Source: Crotophaga sulcirostris (taxonomy: Eukaryota; Chordata; Aves; Cuculiformes; Crotophagidae). Taken from it: DNA of 64,000 bases. The stretch's first letter is position 1. Every line of letters starts with the position of its first letter. Below are positions 13,036-23,800 of this stretch, one piece after another. Below the pieces are notes generated by a model. That model was not told the origin of the DNA. It worked only from the letters and a program-made list of their open reading frames with translations, and ran no database searches. The DNA lies in NCBI GenBank assembly GCA_013397455.1, contig VYZB01000225.1, positions 582,176 through 646,175 on the forward strand, read 5' to 3'. Both the position numbers and the translations under genes were made by a program.

Positions 13036-13437
13036 TTAAGGGAGGATGCAGACAAAGTTTAAACTGTCTAGAGAACTGCTTTTGTTAATTATCTTTTCTG
13101 GAGCACATGAGAAGTAATTTGCAGATACCTGATGACCTGCAGACTGACAGGCATACCAGAAACTTGATTCTGCTGTGAACTCTGGGGTAGATGTGCTTTC
13201 AGAACTGGAGGAAATGTTGACTGAAGGGCGAGAAGCTGGAGGCACTTGTCCTCTTCGAAGTATGGCAGAACAGTGCAGTTCTCCTTTCCCCTCAAGGACA
13301 GAAAATACGATCGTATGGAAAATGGATGCTCTTTTACAGCTCCTGCACCTGGTTAGCTTCTGCTGTGCAAAGGCCAGAGCAATAACAGTGAGCAAAAGCC
13401 CAGGGATCAAATAGCTTGTTATATTTTTCTCCTCCAT
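13036..13437 (-). other. 133-codon ORF with one hydrophobic segment; coding status unproven
   Basis: This open frame starts with an ATG in good context (G at -3 and G at +4). The first residues include an N-glycosylation sequon (NIT at 5-7) and a hydrophobic run at about residues 9-24 (YLIPGLLLTVIALAFA), followed by a basic, cysteine-containing stretch (KLTRCRSCKR). That layout would suit a signal anchor or a small single-pass membrane protein. The rest is Ser/Thr-rich without a recognisable domain. No convincing acceptor lies upstream on the minus strand, and the only nearby donor-like site (CAG|GTGCAG) is poor. Its length does not exceed chance expectation for the window. I do not recognise a family. 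It could be a chance frame or a lineage-specific microprotein. Confidence 0.12.
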
Positions 13438-15087
13438 ATCTCATCAATCAGTGCACTAGAGGTCTAGATTTATGACACTGCTCTATACTTGAACATTCCC
13501 AAAGTTCAGGGTTGGCCGGATGGAGCCGAGAAGATGAGATACTGATCTCTGACACTTCTGAAGTAATTCTGTTGAAGGGAATATCTGTCTACAGGACCAG
13601 ACTGCAGCTGCATCAGGTGCTCTGGAAATAAGCATCCTCTGCCAGGCAGTTGGTAGTGAGAAGGATTGCTGTATCCTAAATCAGCCTCGCAAATGGGCCT
13701 CTGGCAAAGACAGATTCATAAATGAGATCAAAATTGGGGCCACATATTTGAAAATGTATTGGTATTTCATGCTTTATGAATAATCTGTACCCATTAGCCT
13801 ATCAAAGAAAATAAGGTGTGTACTGTATTTTTGGTTTGGAAACAGCCTAAATAGAGGAAAATATTCCAGAAGCAAACAGAGAAAGCTCTTACTGCATTAT
13901 GCTGAGTTTCCCCCTGACTTTATTGCCTTTATTCTGCTGCAGCCACAGAAAACTCATTTAAACTATGAAACTTCTTTGGCATGGATTCTTTATATTGATG
14001 AAACAGAGCTGACTTTCTCTGGAGAGCCAGAATGTTATTAAAGCACTTAACCTAGCACTGCTGTGGCTATCAATTATACCCTTCATTTACACTATACAAG
14101 GCTGACGGCTTATTTGAAGTTCAAGAGGTTTTTTTAATGAGATGTTAATTGAGTACACCTGCAGTTGGCTAAAATTTTCATGGACAAGTAAGTGCTATCT
14201 TTTCCCTTCCTAAATTATTTTTTTTCCTAGGTTCCTGTACTGTATATCCATAACTGTGTTCAGTATAGAAGTATGGACTTTTGATATACACCAACTAAAA
14301 AAATAATCGATGCTTGTGATTTATGACTAGCATTTTAAGCCTATTGTCTAAGTCACCATGACTTTTCTATGCATGAACTAGGAGGCTGAAGCTCTGTGCT
14401 GCATAATTTGATTAAGCTGGAAACCATTTGTACTCAAGCAACTAAATTGCTTTGCAAGTAAAGATTCAGATCTTGGAAAGCCACTTTGGTCCCTTAGCTT
14501 CCTGAAGCAACTTTTGTGCTTAATTTGTTCCTTTCTACTTCCTTCCAAGAGGACTTGGTAACAGAGCCCTCTCCTTGTATCTGGTGAAGGTCAGATATTA
14601 CTAAGAGTGTAGGTAACTTCCCACCTGCTCAAGTGGGCCTAAGTGAAATCCACCTTGTGGCTGGCAAGTGTGTTTCAGAATGGTTGCTTTCGGTTGTTGT
14701 CTGGTGGATCTGACATGTGGAGTTTACATTTAGAAGCTGAAGTCTAAACTGCTTTAAAGATACCTGAGTTCACCTCTCTCCTGGCTGTGGACCCATTTCC
14801 CTGTGTCTGCTCTATAGCACTGGTGGTGACCTGTGGTCATTGAGGGGTGGGGCTGGGGTGCGATCTCAGATATTAGTACATATTTCATTACGTTCCAGTT
14901 ATTTTCGTCATCATCATTATTATTATCATTTAATTAAAGTTGTAGTTTTAGTTTCAGATCTGCAAGCCTTTTTCCTTTCATTTTCCTCTCCCTTTCCCCT
15001 TGGGGTGGAAGGGGTGGAATGTGGGACCCCAACTGCGTGGTTTTAGCTGCCGAAAATTAGCTGAGTCGGGGCTAAACTGTGACAGTG
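13438..15087. other. Non-coding stretch with one exon-like segment
   Basis: No transposon or RNA gene was recognised. A strong acceptor-like tract ends at 13942 (listed separately). Another very strong pyrimidine tract ends in TTTCCTAG at 14230, only 42 bases after a good donor-like GTAAGT at 14188, which is too short for a normal vertebrate intron. A TCA/TTA-type simple repeat lies at about 14908-14930. Confidence 0.5.
13943..14041 (+). other. Candidate terminal exon or pseudo-exon
   Basis: A long pyrimidine-rich tract (about 13907-13938) ends in CTGCTGCAG at 13942. After it, one frame runs 32 codons to a TAA at 14039-14041. The peptide begins PQKTHLNYETSLAWILYIDE and has a mixed, protein-like composition. 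The polyadenylation variant ATTAAA overlaps the stop. No upstream exon was found to pair with it and no homology is known to me, so chance is the likelier reading. Confidence 0.1.
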
Positions 15088-15180
15088 ATTCATCATCCCT
15101 TGAAGTCTTTAAATTGAGACTGGATATTTTTTTGGATAGGGGATGAGTGGGGAGAAATATGAATTAGTCAACACTAAAAA
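15088..15180 (+). mobile_element. Old CR1-like LINE 3' remnant
   Basis: The text CATCATCCCTTGAAGTC...AAATTGAGACTGGATATTTTTTTGGAT...ATATGAATTAGTCAACAC resembles the 3' untranslated region of older amniote CR1 families, which read 'catcmctggaagtctttaaatcwagactggatg...' and then '...atatgctttagtcaaacac'. It is strongly diverged, lacks the terminal octamers and has no flanking duplications. The match is from memory of consensus text and has not been aligned. Confidence 0.4.
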
Positions 15181-17525
15181 TTTTTCACCCTGAAAAATAT
15201 TTGATAGACATCACAGTTAAATAAAAGCACGTAAGCATATGCGTTAAGTATGTGGTTAATTACTTCTGATTCTAGCTTCAAAGCATTGTCATGATCAGCA
15301 TTATTTTCCTGAATCAAGTTATGTTTGGTCAAATAGATTGCCTCTGCAGTATTCTAGCATGAGATTTTAGTAGTTGTCATAAAAGGGGTCAGGCAGGGTT
15401 GTTGATTGTAGCAATTCTTGCTAACCTCGAACTATAGCAATCAACGCGGAGAATTTCTGGCACTTTGTAGTGATTAATCTGTAGCAGGGGAATAGCATTT
15501 GTTAAAGCAAAAGTCACTGATCTAGAAAGGGAAATGGAGACTTTTAAAAATCATTTTTGTAAATTCCCTGGTTTTGCATAACCGATGAGCTTGCTTTGTG
15601 CACACACCACTTCGTACTGAGACCACTTCAGTAAATGTGATGCTCAAAATACAAACGTGTGTTGGGGAATAAAAAGCTTGTAATGGCATTGAGTGAGCTG
15701 TGTGAAGGAGAACTGGAAATAAAGCTGAGCAGCAGTTTTTGGTCGACTTTATTGGACTTTTTGACTTGAAGTTGCAAACATTCAGAGGAGAAACATGTCG
15801 CAATGGGAAAACAATAAACATTTTAGACATTAAAACACTATAGTAGTCTGGTAAGTACATTTCCTCAACTTGAAGAAGGCTAAACCTTTATAATTTCCCT
15901 CTGCAGAGAGGCAGCCCTCTGCAGCCATCGTCCTGTGGGATAGCTAAAGTGAGGAGGAGAGAGGGGCATTGATACAGTTCTTTTCTCAAATAATACTCTT
16001 CTCCTTTGTATAAAGCAATTAAGTGTTTACTGAGCTAGAAAGCAGAGGGCAGTGAGTTTCTCATTAGGCATTTAGGCTGCTTAGCTGGGAGATGGGGTGG
16101 TTTGCTGGGATGCATTCTCACCTCTCTGATGCCAAGGTCCAGGTGGCCTCAGCAAAACAGGGATGTTCATTTACCTCCCAGTTTAATGTTTTTGACTACT
16201 GAGAACTGGGTGACACAGGAAGGCCAGAACTGGTTATGCTTAATCAGCCCTTTGTTTACATTAAGATTTTTCATTTGAGTGAGAAAAACTTAAGCCATGC
16301 AAACCTGAATATGTTATTTAATGTTTGGTCTGGATTGCAACTGACACTTCAATAATTTGTGGGGTCCTGTTTTCTGAATCATTAACTGGAGAGCGAGTGT
16401 GAAAACTTGAGTGTGGGAAAAGGGAGAAAAAAAATCTGATCGCAGATAGTTTAGTACTTTATCTTTTGCTTTATGCAAGTAATTTTGGACCTGTTATCTA
16501 TGGAACTTCTGGGTTTTGTCTTTTGCTTCCAAGAGGATGAGGAAAAGCAAGTTTATATGCAGAGTCTACAGATGTGAATGTTCCACGCTCTCACTGGAAC
16601 ATTTTTTAGGGTCTATAAATCAAAAGATTGAAAATCCCTTCTCTAAACTTACTAAGCATACAGCAATTTTCCACAAGAAAAGACTAAAGTGATTTGTTAC
16701 AATGCAAACTAATTTTAGCATCAAATTCTCCAGTGTATTTGCTGCAGGCTCCTTGTGTCCCCAGAGCAGCAAGTTTGCAGAGCAGAAATGTACACACAGC
16801 TCTAAAATGGAGTTTGTTCATTTATATTCACAAGCCTCTAAAAGCACAGCGCGTAACTTGATTGGTCTTCAGTTCGTGCTGCACCTCAGTGGTGTGTAGG
16901 CCAGAGAGCTGAATATGCCAGGAGAGAATATTTCAAGCTCTGGCAGGAATTATCCACTAATAATTTGAAGGAAGGGTTTGAAAAGCCTCCAAAGAGGCAG
17001 GTGTTCAAACTAAAACATTTGCACTATTTTCACCTGAGTGACTGCTCAACCTGAAGTCTTATCAATGTGTGAACATGAGGCTGTATTCTGCTTATTGTGC
17101 TCTGCTACAACAATGTGACTCTGTTACAATGATCCTGATGTCTGTGAGTTGACACAAAGATCAAATGAAGAGAATGATTTTTTTTGTCTCTAGAGGGGCC
17201 TAATCGCCTGTCTGTTGATGAGAAAAGTGCACTTAAAGTTAATTAAAGGATGTTTAACAAATTCTACAAAATTGCATGAAAGTTCAGAACCACTTAGAAA
17301 AATCTACCAAATATATTCAAGAAAATTTTTTGAGAAGGGGCATCTAAATGACAAAGAAAAAAAAAACCCAAATAAAAGCACCCCAAACCAAACCAAATTC
17401 CGCCATATAAATGGGAAACACATTTGTTTTGTGGCTCTTGAAGAGGTACTAGTAGAGTCAGTATGACCAACTGTAAGTGACGAGGTGGTCTATACGAAGC
17501 AGATCCTGTTCAGATGTCTTTGCAA
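15181..17525. other. Non-coding stretch, nothing recognised
   Basis: The longest open frame is 112 codons (minus, 15522-15860), without domain or splice support. There is an A/C-rich patch at about 17345-17400. I saw no gene, RNA or transposon. Confidence 0.5.
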
Positions 17526-17687
17526 AATAGAACAAGCTGCCCAGGGAGGTGGTTGAGTCCTCATCCCTTGGAGGTCTTTAAAAGACAGGTAGATGAGTTT
17601 CTGGGGGACATGGTTTAGCAGAGAACAGATACGGTTGGATTCGATGATCACAAAAATCTTTTCCAACTGGATGATTCTATGATTCTA
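17526..17687 (+). mobile_element. CR1 LINE, 5'-truncated 3' end
   Basis: This is a clear 3' end of a chicken-repeat-1 non-LTR retrotransposon, sense on the plus strand. It reads AACAAGCTGCCCAGGGAGG near the start, then a diagnostic block with TGGTTTAGCAGAGAACAG, then GGTTGGATTCGATGATC, TCTTTTCCAACTGGATG, and ends with the CR1 octamer ATTCTATG (17674-17681) plus a partial second copy ATTCTA (17682-17687). Only about 160 bases are present and no reverse-transcriptase coding region remains, the usual outcome of incomplete target-primed reverse transcription. CR1 lacks target-site duplications and poly(A), consistent with what is seen. It is the only clear transposon in the window and the main pointer to a bird (or other sauropsid) source. 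It ends 93 bases before the exon candidate at 17781. Confidence 0.93.
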
Positions 17688-17780
17688 GGACAAAGACTTC
17701 GTTGATTGGTTTGTTTTTTGTGGACTTAGACCAGCCTCCAAGCTATTTAAATTGTTAGAGTTACTTTCTTTCATTTCTAG

Positions 17781-17860
17781 CTATGAATTTGACAGAACAA
17801 GTCACCACAAGGATGCTCCTCTTTATTCTCCACCATTCTCTTATAGTTCTACTGAATTCG
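17781..17860 (+). CDS. Candidate internal coding exon (unidentified gene)
   Basis: An excellent acceptor (pyrimidine-rich ACTTTCTTTCATTTCTAG ending at 17780) is followed after 80 bases by a good donor, TTCG|GTAAGC. In the frame that starts after one base, the segment reads YEFDRTSHHKDAPLYSPPF and then SYSSTEF, leaving one base at the 3' end. That peptide is Ser/Pro/Tyr-rich, like a cytoplasmic linker or disordered region. A second frame is also open (starting MNLTEQVTTR). If the donor is not used, the first frame ends soon after as GKLQSE and a stop, so a last coding exon is also possible. I do not recognise the protein and found no partner exon in the window. Size and phase are normal for a vertebrate internal exon. 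A chance pseudo-exon remains quite possible. Confidence 0.25.
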
Positions 17861-20800
17861 GTAAGCTGCAGAGTGAATAGAGGAAAAGTTGAAACCACAA
17901 CTCTGCAAAAGTTTCACCAAAGGTGAAGAATGACTTGGAGTAGGTTCAGGGGTGAATGTTTGTGCCCTTTAATTGGAGCAACACAGTTATCTTAATGTAG
18001 CCATTCTTCTAAATTAACTTTAAATAGCATTTATATTAATGATGATCATTATGTATTAATGAGAAATCATTTGTTCCTTCAATATTTCCTAATTGTATCT
18101 TGATTCCCATAGCTGCCAGGATGTGCTCAGTGGTGGTGATTGCCAATCTGAAAAAGTAATAGATCATCTTCATAAGAACAGGTCACTTCTTTACTATGAC
18201 ATAAAAGATAAAAGAAGTAGATCTTATTCATTTGCTTGTTTGTAATCAATATCATTGCATATTGAGATCTAAATGTTTTGTGCCATTTCAGTCTTTATTT
18301 CACATAGAAGAGTCTATTTGATGTGGTCTTGATCTGCCACTCACACCAAGGGGCATGGTTAACCACAGGAAAACAACAGCAGACACGTAAGCCTGTATTG
18401 TTATGTTGTTAACTGCTTCTAAACAGAACTTTCATGGCACTGAAGACAGGAACATGCCAAGATGACTTAGCCTTAAAGCTATTTGGCTTCAACTCCAGAC
18501 AAGCATTTGCTGGTGTCATTAAAACTGACAGGAGGATTTGCAATGGGTCCAGGATTTTCCTAAGTGATGCTACCTGAGCTAGATGTCTGGAGGAAGGATG
18601 TGCAAAGCCAGCCAATGTGGATTTGATCCAAAGGAAACTAACCTTAAAACAAAGCTTCTGCTAGTTCCATTCAGCATTGATTGAGACCCAGGAAGAGATT
18701 ATAAAAGCTTCATTTTCAATTTCTTCTGAATGCAAAATCAAACCTGCTGATTAGAGGCTGGAATGATTTTGGAAGAAAAGAGGTGATCTTCATTTATTGC
18801 TTAGTTCTGTGACCTTGTACGCTGCTAATTTAGAGACTGTCATCTGAAATAATTTATTAAAAGGCAGAAATATATCTGTGAAATCCTTGAAGGTAGCTGC
18901 TTTCAGAAATCAGAAGGGTGATGAAACTTCTTTATTTTCTTGCAGCATTCCCAGATGGCTTAAATGTCTACAGCATAAGAACATTGCATGAGGTGGGATC
19001 AGATTCTTCTCACTGGCAGTAGCCTTGCATGGGGACAGCAATTTAGCTCTTATAGAAAATATATAGTGGGAAAATACCAGTATGAGGTCTTTTACTTTTC
19101 TAAACAGCTTAATTTTACAGACACTTCAAACCTCTACTGAAATCCTCTGGAGAATAATTTCTGTAGCCAGGGCTTCAGTGCTTCTTTTTTCCTTCTCCTG
19201 GGAACAGTTTCATCTTATAAAAATAGGTTGCTTCAAGGTTTTTTCTTGGTCTCCAGATTAACTCCCCATTAACCATATTTTGTGGCCTTGCAAATCTCTG
19301 CCATTAATTGTGCTGAATGTTGCCTGTGTTCAAACCACCCAAATCCCCTCACTATGAACTGGCAGCAGTGAAGTTGTGCAATCTGTACCAAATGGGTCAA
19401 CTTGTTTAAAATTGTTCCTTTAAGAGTTTTCTAGAAAATGTGCCCAAGGTATATAATTAGATTAATTCCTGAAAAGGAAGCAAGTAATTCCTTTGATCCT
19501 GCTCTGTATCTTTTTTTTTTGTCTGATTTTCTCTGTCTTATCTAGGTGTGTCTCAATGAGCTGGAGTATCTGAAAATCTCTGAAGACCTCCAGGTGTTGC
19601 AGTCAGGAGGTGGCCTGGCCTGTCCTATAGTGCACTTCAGCTTCCATCCCACAGACTGAAAGGTCAAGTGTTTTGATGATATGGAAAAAAATAGGCAAAA
19701 CAAACACAGCAAGGTCAAGGAAGTGAAAATACAACCTGTTTGTGTAATAAAAACAATTCTTGTACTTACTGGGAGAATTTGCTGAAAGCAGTGCTCTTTT
19801 CAGCCATGTTCAGTTTGTATAATAATGGTCACAAAAGATTTGTTCCCCTCCCCTCTATTGAAAAGTAGTTTAACTTATCTTAATGCATTAACCCTTTTTT
19901 TGCTTCTGAAAATTTCTGAGCCCACATGGCAGCTGCTTTTTCTGGTCTCAGCTATTAAAAATGTATCATTTTTATTGGTTGCATGGCAACAGATAATCCC
20001 TTTGTTCTGTTTTGTTTAAACAGATGCTGAGAACTCTGCCTGTCATAATAAGTAAAAAGGCTACCCTCAGGCTTCCTTTAAAACTGCAACAGAGGGAGAG
20101 TATGGGGATTGAATTAATGTTACTTCCAAAAGTAAAACTTTTGGCTGTAGCAAGGAACAGACCTATAATCTGCTTAAATAGTTATGCTTAAAATGTACTT
20201 TGATGCCATAACCTAATTGGCTTGGGCAGGATTGCCTGGAAGGTTAACTCATATAGACCAGGACTGGGATTTCCAAGTCAAAGGCCATAGCTCCTCTGCC
20301 CAGAAGAAAGGAATTGTTCTGCAGAGAAGTGATAAATTGAGACCAAAAATCTGCTGGAAATCTGAAGCATTTTTTGATTAACTTTAATAGGCCGTAATCT
20401 CACTGACGTTTAATGAGCCTGTTGGATACCATGAATTGTAAGTGGCACAGTGAAGCCACAGTTCTGATTTTGATTTCTATTGAATTGATACAATTTCACT
20501 GATGCCTGGAAAGTTTCTCCTGAATTCCTTCAGCTACAGTGAGATAAGAAACAGGCTGTAGGAGTTTCACAAAGAGCCAGCATGAGCGCTTCAGTGGCCA
20601 ATATTACCTGTTATAAAATGGATGAGGGTGTCATTGCATCAGAGATTTTTCTGATAAATGTGAGTGGAGTGCAGCCCTTGAGACAAAAGGAAGAGACTTG
20701 CAGTGCATCTGTCACAACAGAGCTGTTATAAACACTTCAGAAGTTCATTTTGCCACCTTTGAACATTACCATAAGGAATAAACCTCAGCATTTTCTTTCT

Positions 20801-23800
20801 TTTTTTCTCTTTTTTTAAAATAAAATGAACACTGACATGGTGCAGCCAGGTGTCTGGGTTTTCTAAAGAAGATAAATGAACCTGTAGAGAGTTATTTAGA
20901 CTTTACTCTTGCCCTGTGTGATGTGTAGACCTGGAAGCCTATGAAGCATGAGAGAAGTGACTGTAACCTATGCATATTAGTCACAGACCCAGAGTAGACT
21001 CCTACAGCTCCCCCATGGGATGTTCTTAGGAGGACTGGTTTTCTTGGATATTAGCATGTCTCAAATAAAAATCCTCCTTGGCAGCTTCCAGGGAGCCATG
21101 AGATTTCATTTCTGCATTTGAACTGGAGCCTCAAAGAGCAGAGAGGCTCTTTTCTAGCTTATTTGGTGACCAGCATTGTAAGTAGATGTTGGAGACAAGA
21201 AAGATCTCACTACCTCTGGGTTGACTCTAGACTCTGAGAGGTTTCTAGGCCAAATGGAGGAATGAAATGAGTCATGAGAAAGCTGGTTTTCAGTTGTCTG
21301 AATCACTGACAGGGATGGCACGAATAGGGAAAACATTCTCAACTTCTCAACTCTAGTTAACAGCTCCTCAGGGAGAAGGAAGGTGTTCCCAGCAGTGTCT
21401 CCTTCGGAGGGACATGAATGGCGTGGGTAACGCTGGTTCTTGGGGTAATTTGAAGCTGCACAGAGACCCTTGAACTCAGACTTGTTGTCTGTAAACTCTC
21501 TATGGCTTAAACCTTAATCTTTTTCAATGTGAGGATGAAAGTATGGATGAGATAAGACAAGGGCTTTTTCATCCTTTGAATTGTAATATTTGTTTTTCAA
21601 ATGTAGCTTTTACTAATCACCTCTTCAGATGATGTCCATGCAGTACTAATTCTAATTAACACTCAATCTAATTTGAGACTTGTCTTTGTGCTTCCCTATA
21701 CTTTATTTAGCATTGAGGAATGACAACACCACTTCCATTTTCTTGTAAATAATAAGAAATCCTGCCATGGCTCATTATTAATACTGTCTGGCTTGGGTTT
21801 AAGGAATAATGTGCGTGTCTTGTAGTAGCCCCATCCTGGGTCTTTTATTGGCACACAGACTTCATTCTATTGTACCTTGTGAAATGTTCTGCCTAAGCAA
21901 TTAGTTGCCTTTTGATTATCTATTCTGTTATCTAGAGCCACTAGTTTTAGCTGCATTTTGAAGTGAGAAATTGAGTAGCAAATTTTGCAGCAACTTTCCT
22001 AGCTTGTGTTTACACTTCGTGTAAGGAGATTGGGGAAATGCTCTGCTTTGCAGGATCAGCTATTTGCATAAGTGTTTTTTCTTCTAGGTGAAGGTAACAT
22101 AGTCCCAGCAGTTGATCTTACACTCAGGAGTACAAAACTGGATTGATTTTGTTAGCATCAGAGGAGTCGTTTCAAGTTTGCACTGGTATAAGTGAGATTA
22201 TTGTCTGACTGCTGAAGTGCTTTGCAGAGGGAAATCTGCTGTTCTTATTCTGGTGGGACCAGAGTTGAGCATAGAAGTGTGGCTTCCTTTTTTGCCCTGC
22301 TTTCTCCCTCAGGCATCCTCAGCTGCTGTAAGAGGAAGTTATGCTGGAGGGAAGCTTTATTCAGTTCTTCTAAGTGTAATTTTAAAAGCACAAATTTTAT
22401 TGTCCGTTTAGTTCAAAAAAAGTGCAACAATTTGTCCTAAGGAGGCAGTTCATATGTCAGTCTGGAATCTTTTTATATGCTCCTAATGTTATAATATTAT
22501 CTAATTTGTTAGGTTTCATTTCTCTGTGCTGTGGCACTTCTAATAAGTTGCTTTCTAATTCCTTTGTCACATAAGCCATATCTTTGAAGCCTCCATAAAT
22601 TCATACTGGCTCGGCCACCATCTGCCTCTCGTTCCTCTGTCATATCAGCAGGGGTTTGGGGGCCTCAGTCTCAAACTGAGTTCATGCCTCTAACCTGCCC
22701 AATGCTCTGCAAGAAATAATAAAGGAACCCCTATGTCACAGTAATGAAATTGTCTGAGGACATCAAGTAAATAAAAAAGAGCTGATTTATTCTGATGTGA
22801 AGGCATTGTTAATTAAGTCATAAAGAGGAATGAACATTAAGTCAAGAATGCTATCTGACATCAACAATTATTTTATTGGTGCCTCCGCATCTCAATCAAA
22901 TGCAACTCTTTCTTGACAGGTAGTATTTAGCAATGATGAAAAAATGGTAGCTTTGAAAGGAGGGTAGGTGAGGGTCTTTCATCTGTGTATGAAGAGAATC
23001 ACTCTGCAGTTCCTTCTTATTCCTGTTGTAACTAAAAATTTCCTTCTATTGACCTCTAATTTCTTTTTTATGCAGCTGGACAAAAGGAAAAATCGATAGC
23101 TTTCCTATATGTTTTTGGCAGTTTCTATATTTTGATTTGTTCTAAAACTAAGAACTTTGCCTTTCTTTTATGTGCTATACGTATGCTTTATACCTGTTTC
23201 CACTTCCCCCTACGCAATTGGGGTTTTTAGCAGCTACAGGTTTGTTTGACTCTTGACTATGGTTTTTCTGAACATCCAGAAAAATGTTTTTAAGATGTTC
23301 CCAATTACTGTAACATTTTTTTTCTAAACCTCTTTTTCCCAACTGGTTTGGCTCTTCTACTCCCTGCCCTCCTCCCCCAGCTTCATGAAATCGATCCTTT
23401 TTTAGCAGCAGGCACGTACATTAGTCGTTTTGGCAAAGTAAAAAGCCTTCTGTTTGCACTTTAAAAATGCAATCAAGTCATGATCACTTCTTTGGGTGAT
23501 ACCTTTTTTGTGATCAATTTACTCCTTTCCTAATACAGAATTATCTGTGTTGGATGCATCTTTTCTGAGTTAAGATTTTGTCATCTCTAGTTTCTTAGCA
23601 ATTGCAAGGACAATTTAACTCTAGCAGCATGAGTTCTCTCTGCATAAATCACAGTTTGGAAGCTTTTTTGCCTTTGTACTTTATATATTTTTATTCAAGG
23701 AGCTGCTCATACTGATGTGTACTGTGATTTGGTCCCCTTTTACAGGGGACATGGGGGCATCTGTTTCTTAATTACTTGGAAAGGGGCTGACCTGACATGT

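Noticed and set aside
13445..13460. TCAGTGCACTA, equal to the first 11 bases of miR-148
   Set aside because: The rest of the mature sequence does not match and no hairpin partner is visible nearby.
14188..14230. Good donor followed 42 bases later by a very strong acceptor
   Set aside because: The implied intron is shorter than the usual vertebrate minimum, and no coding frame spans it.
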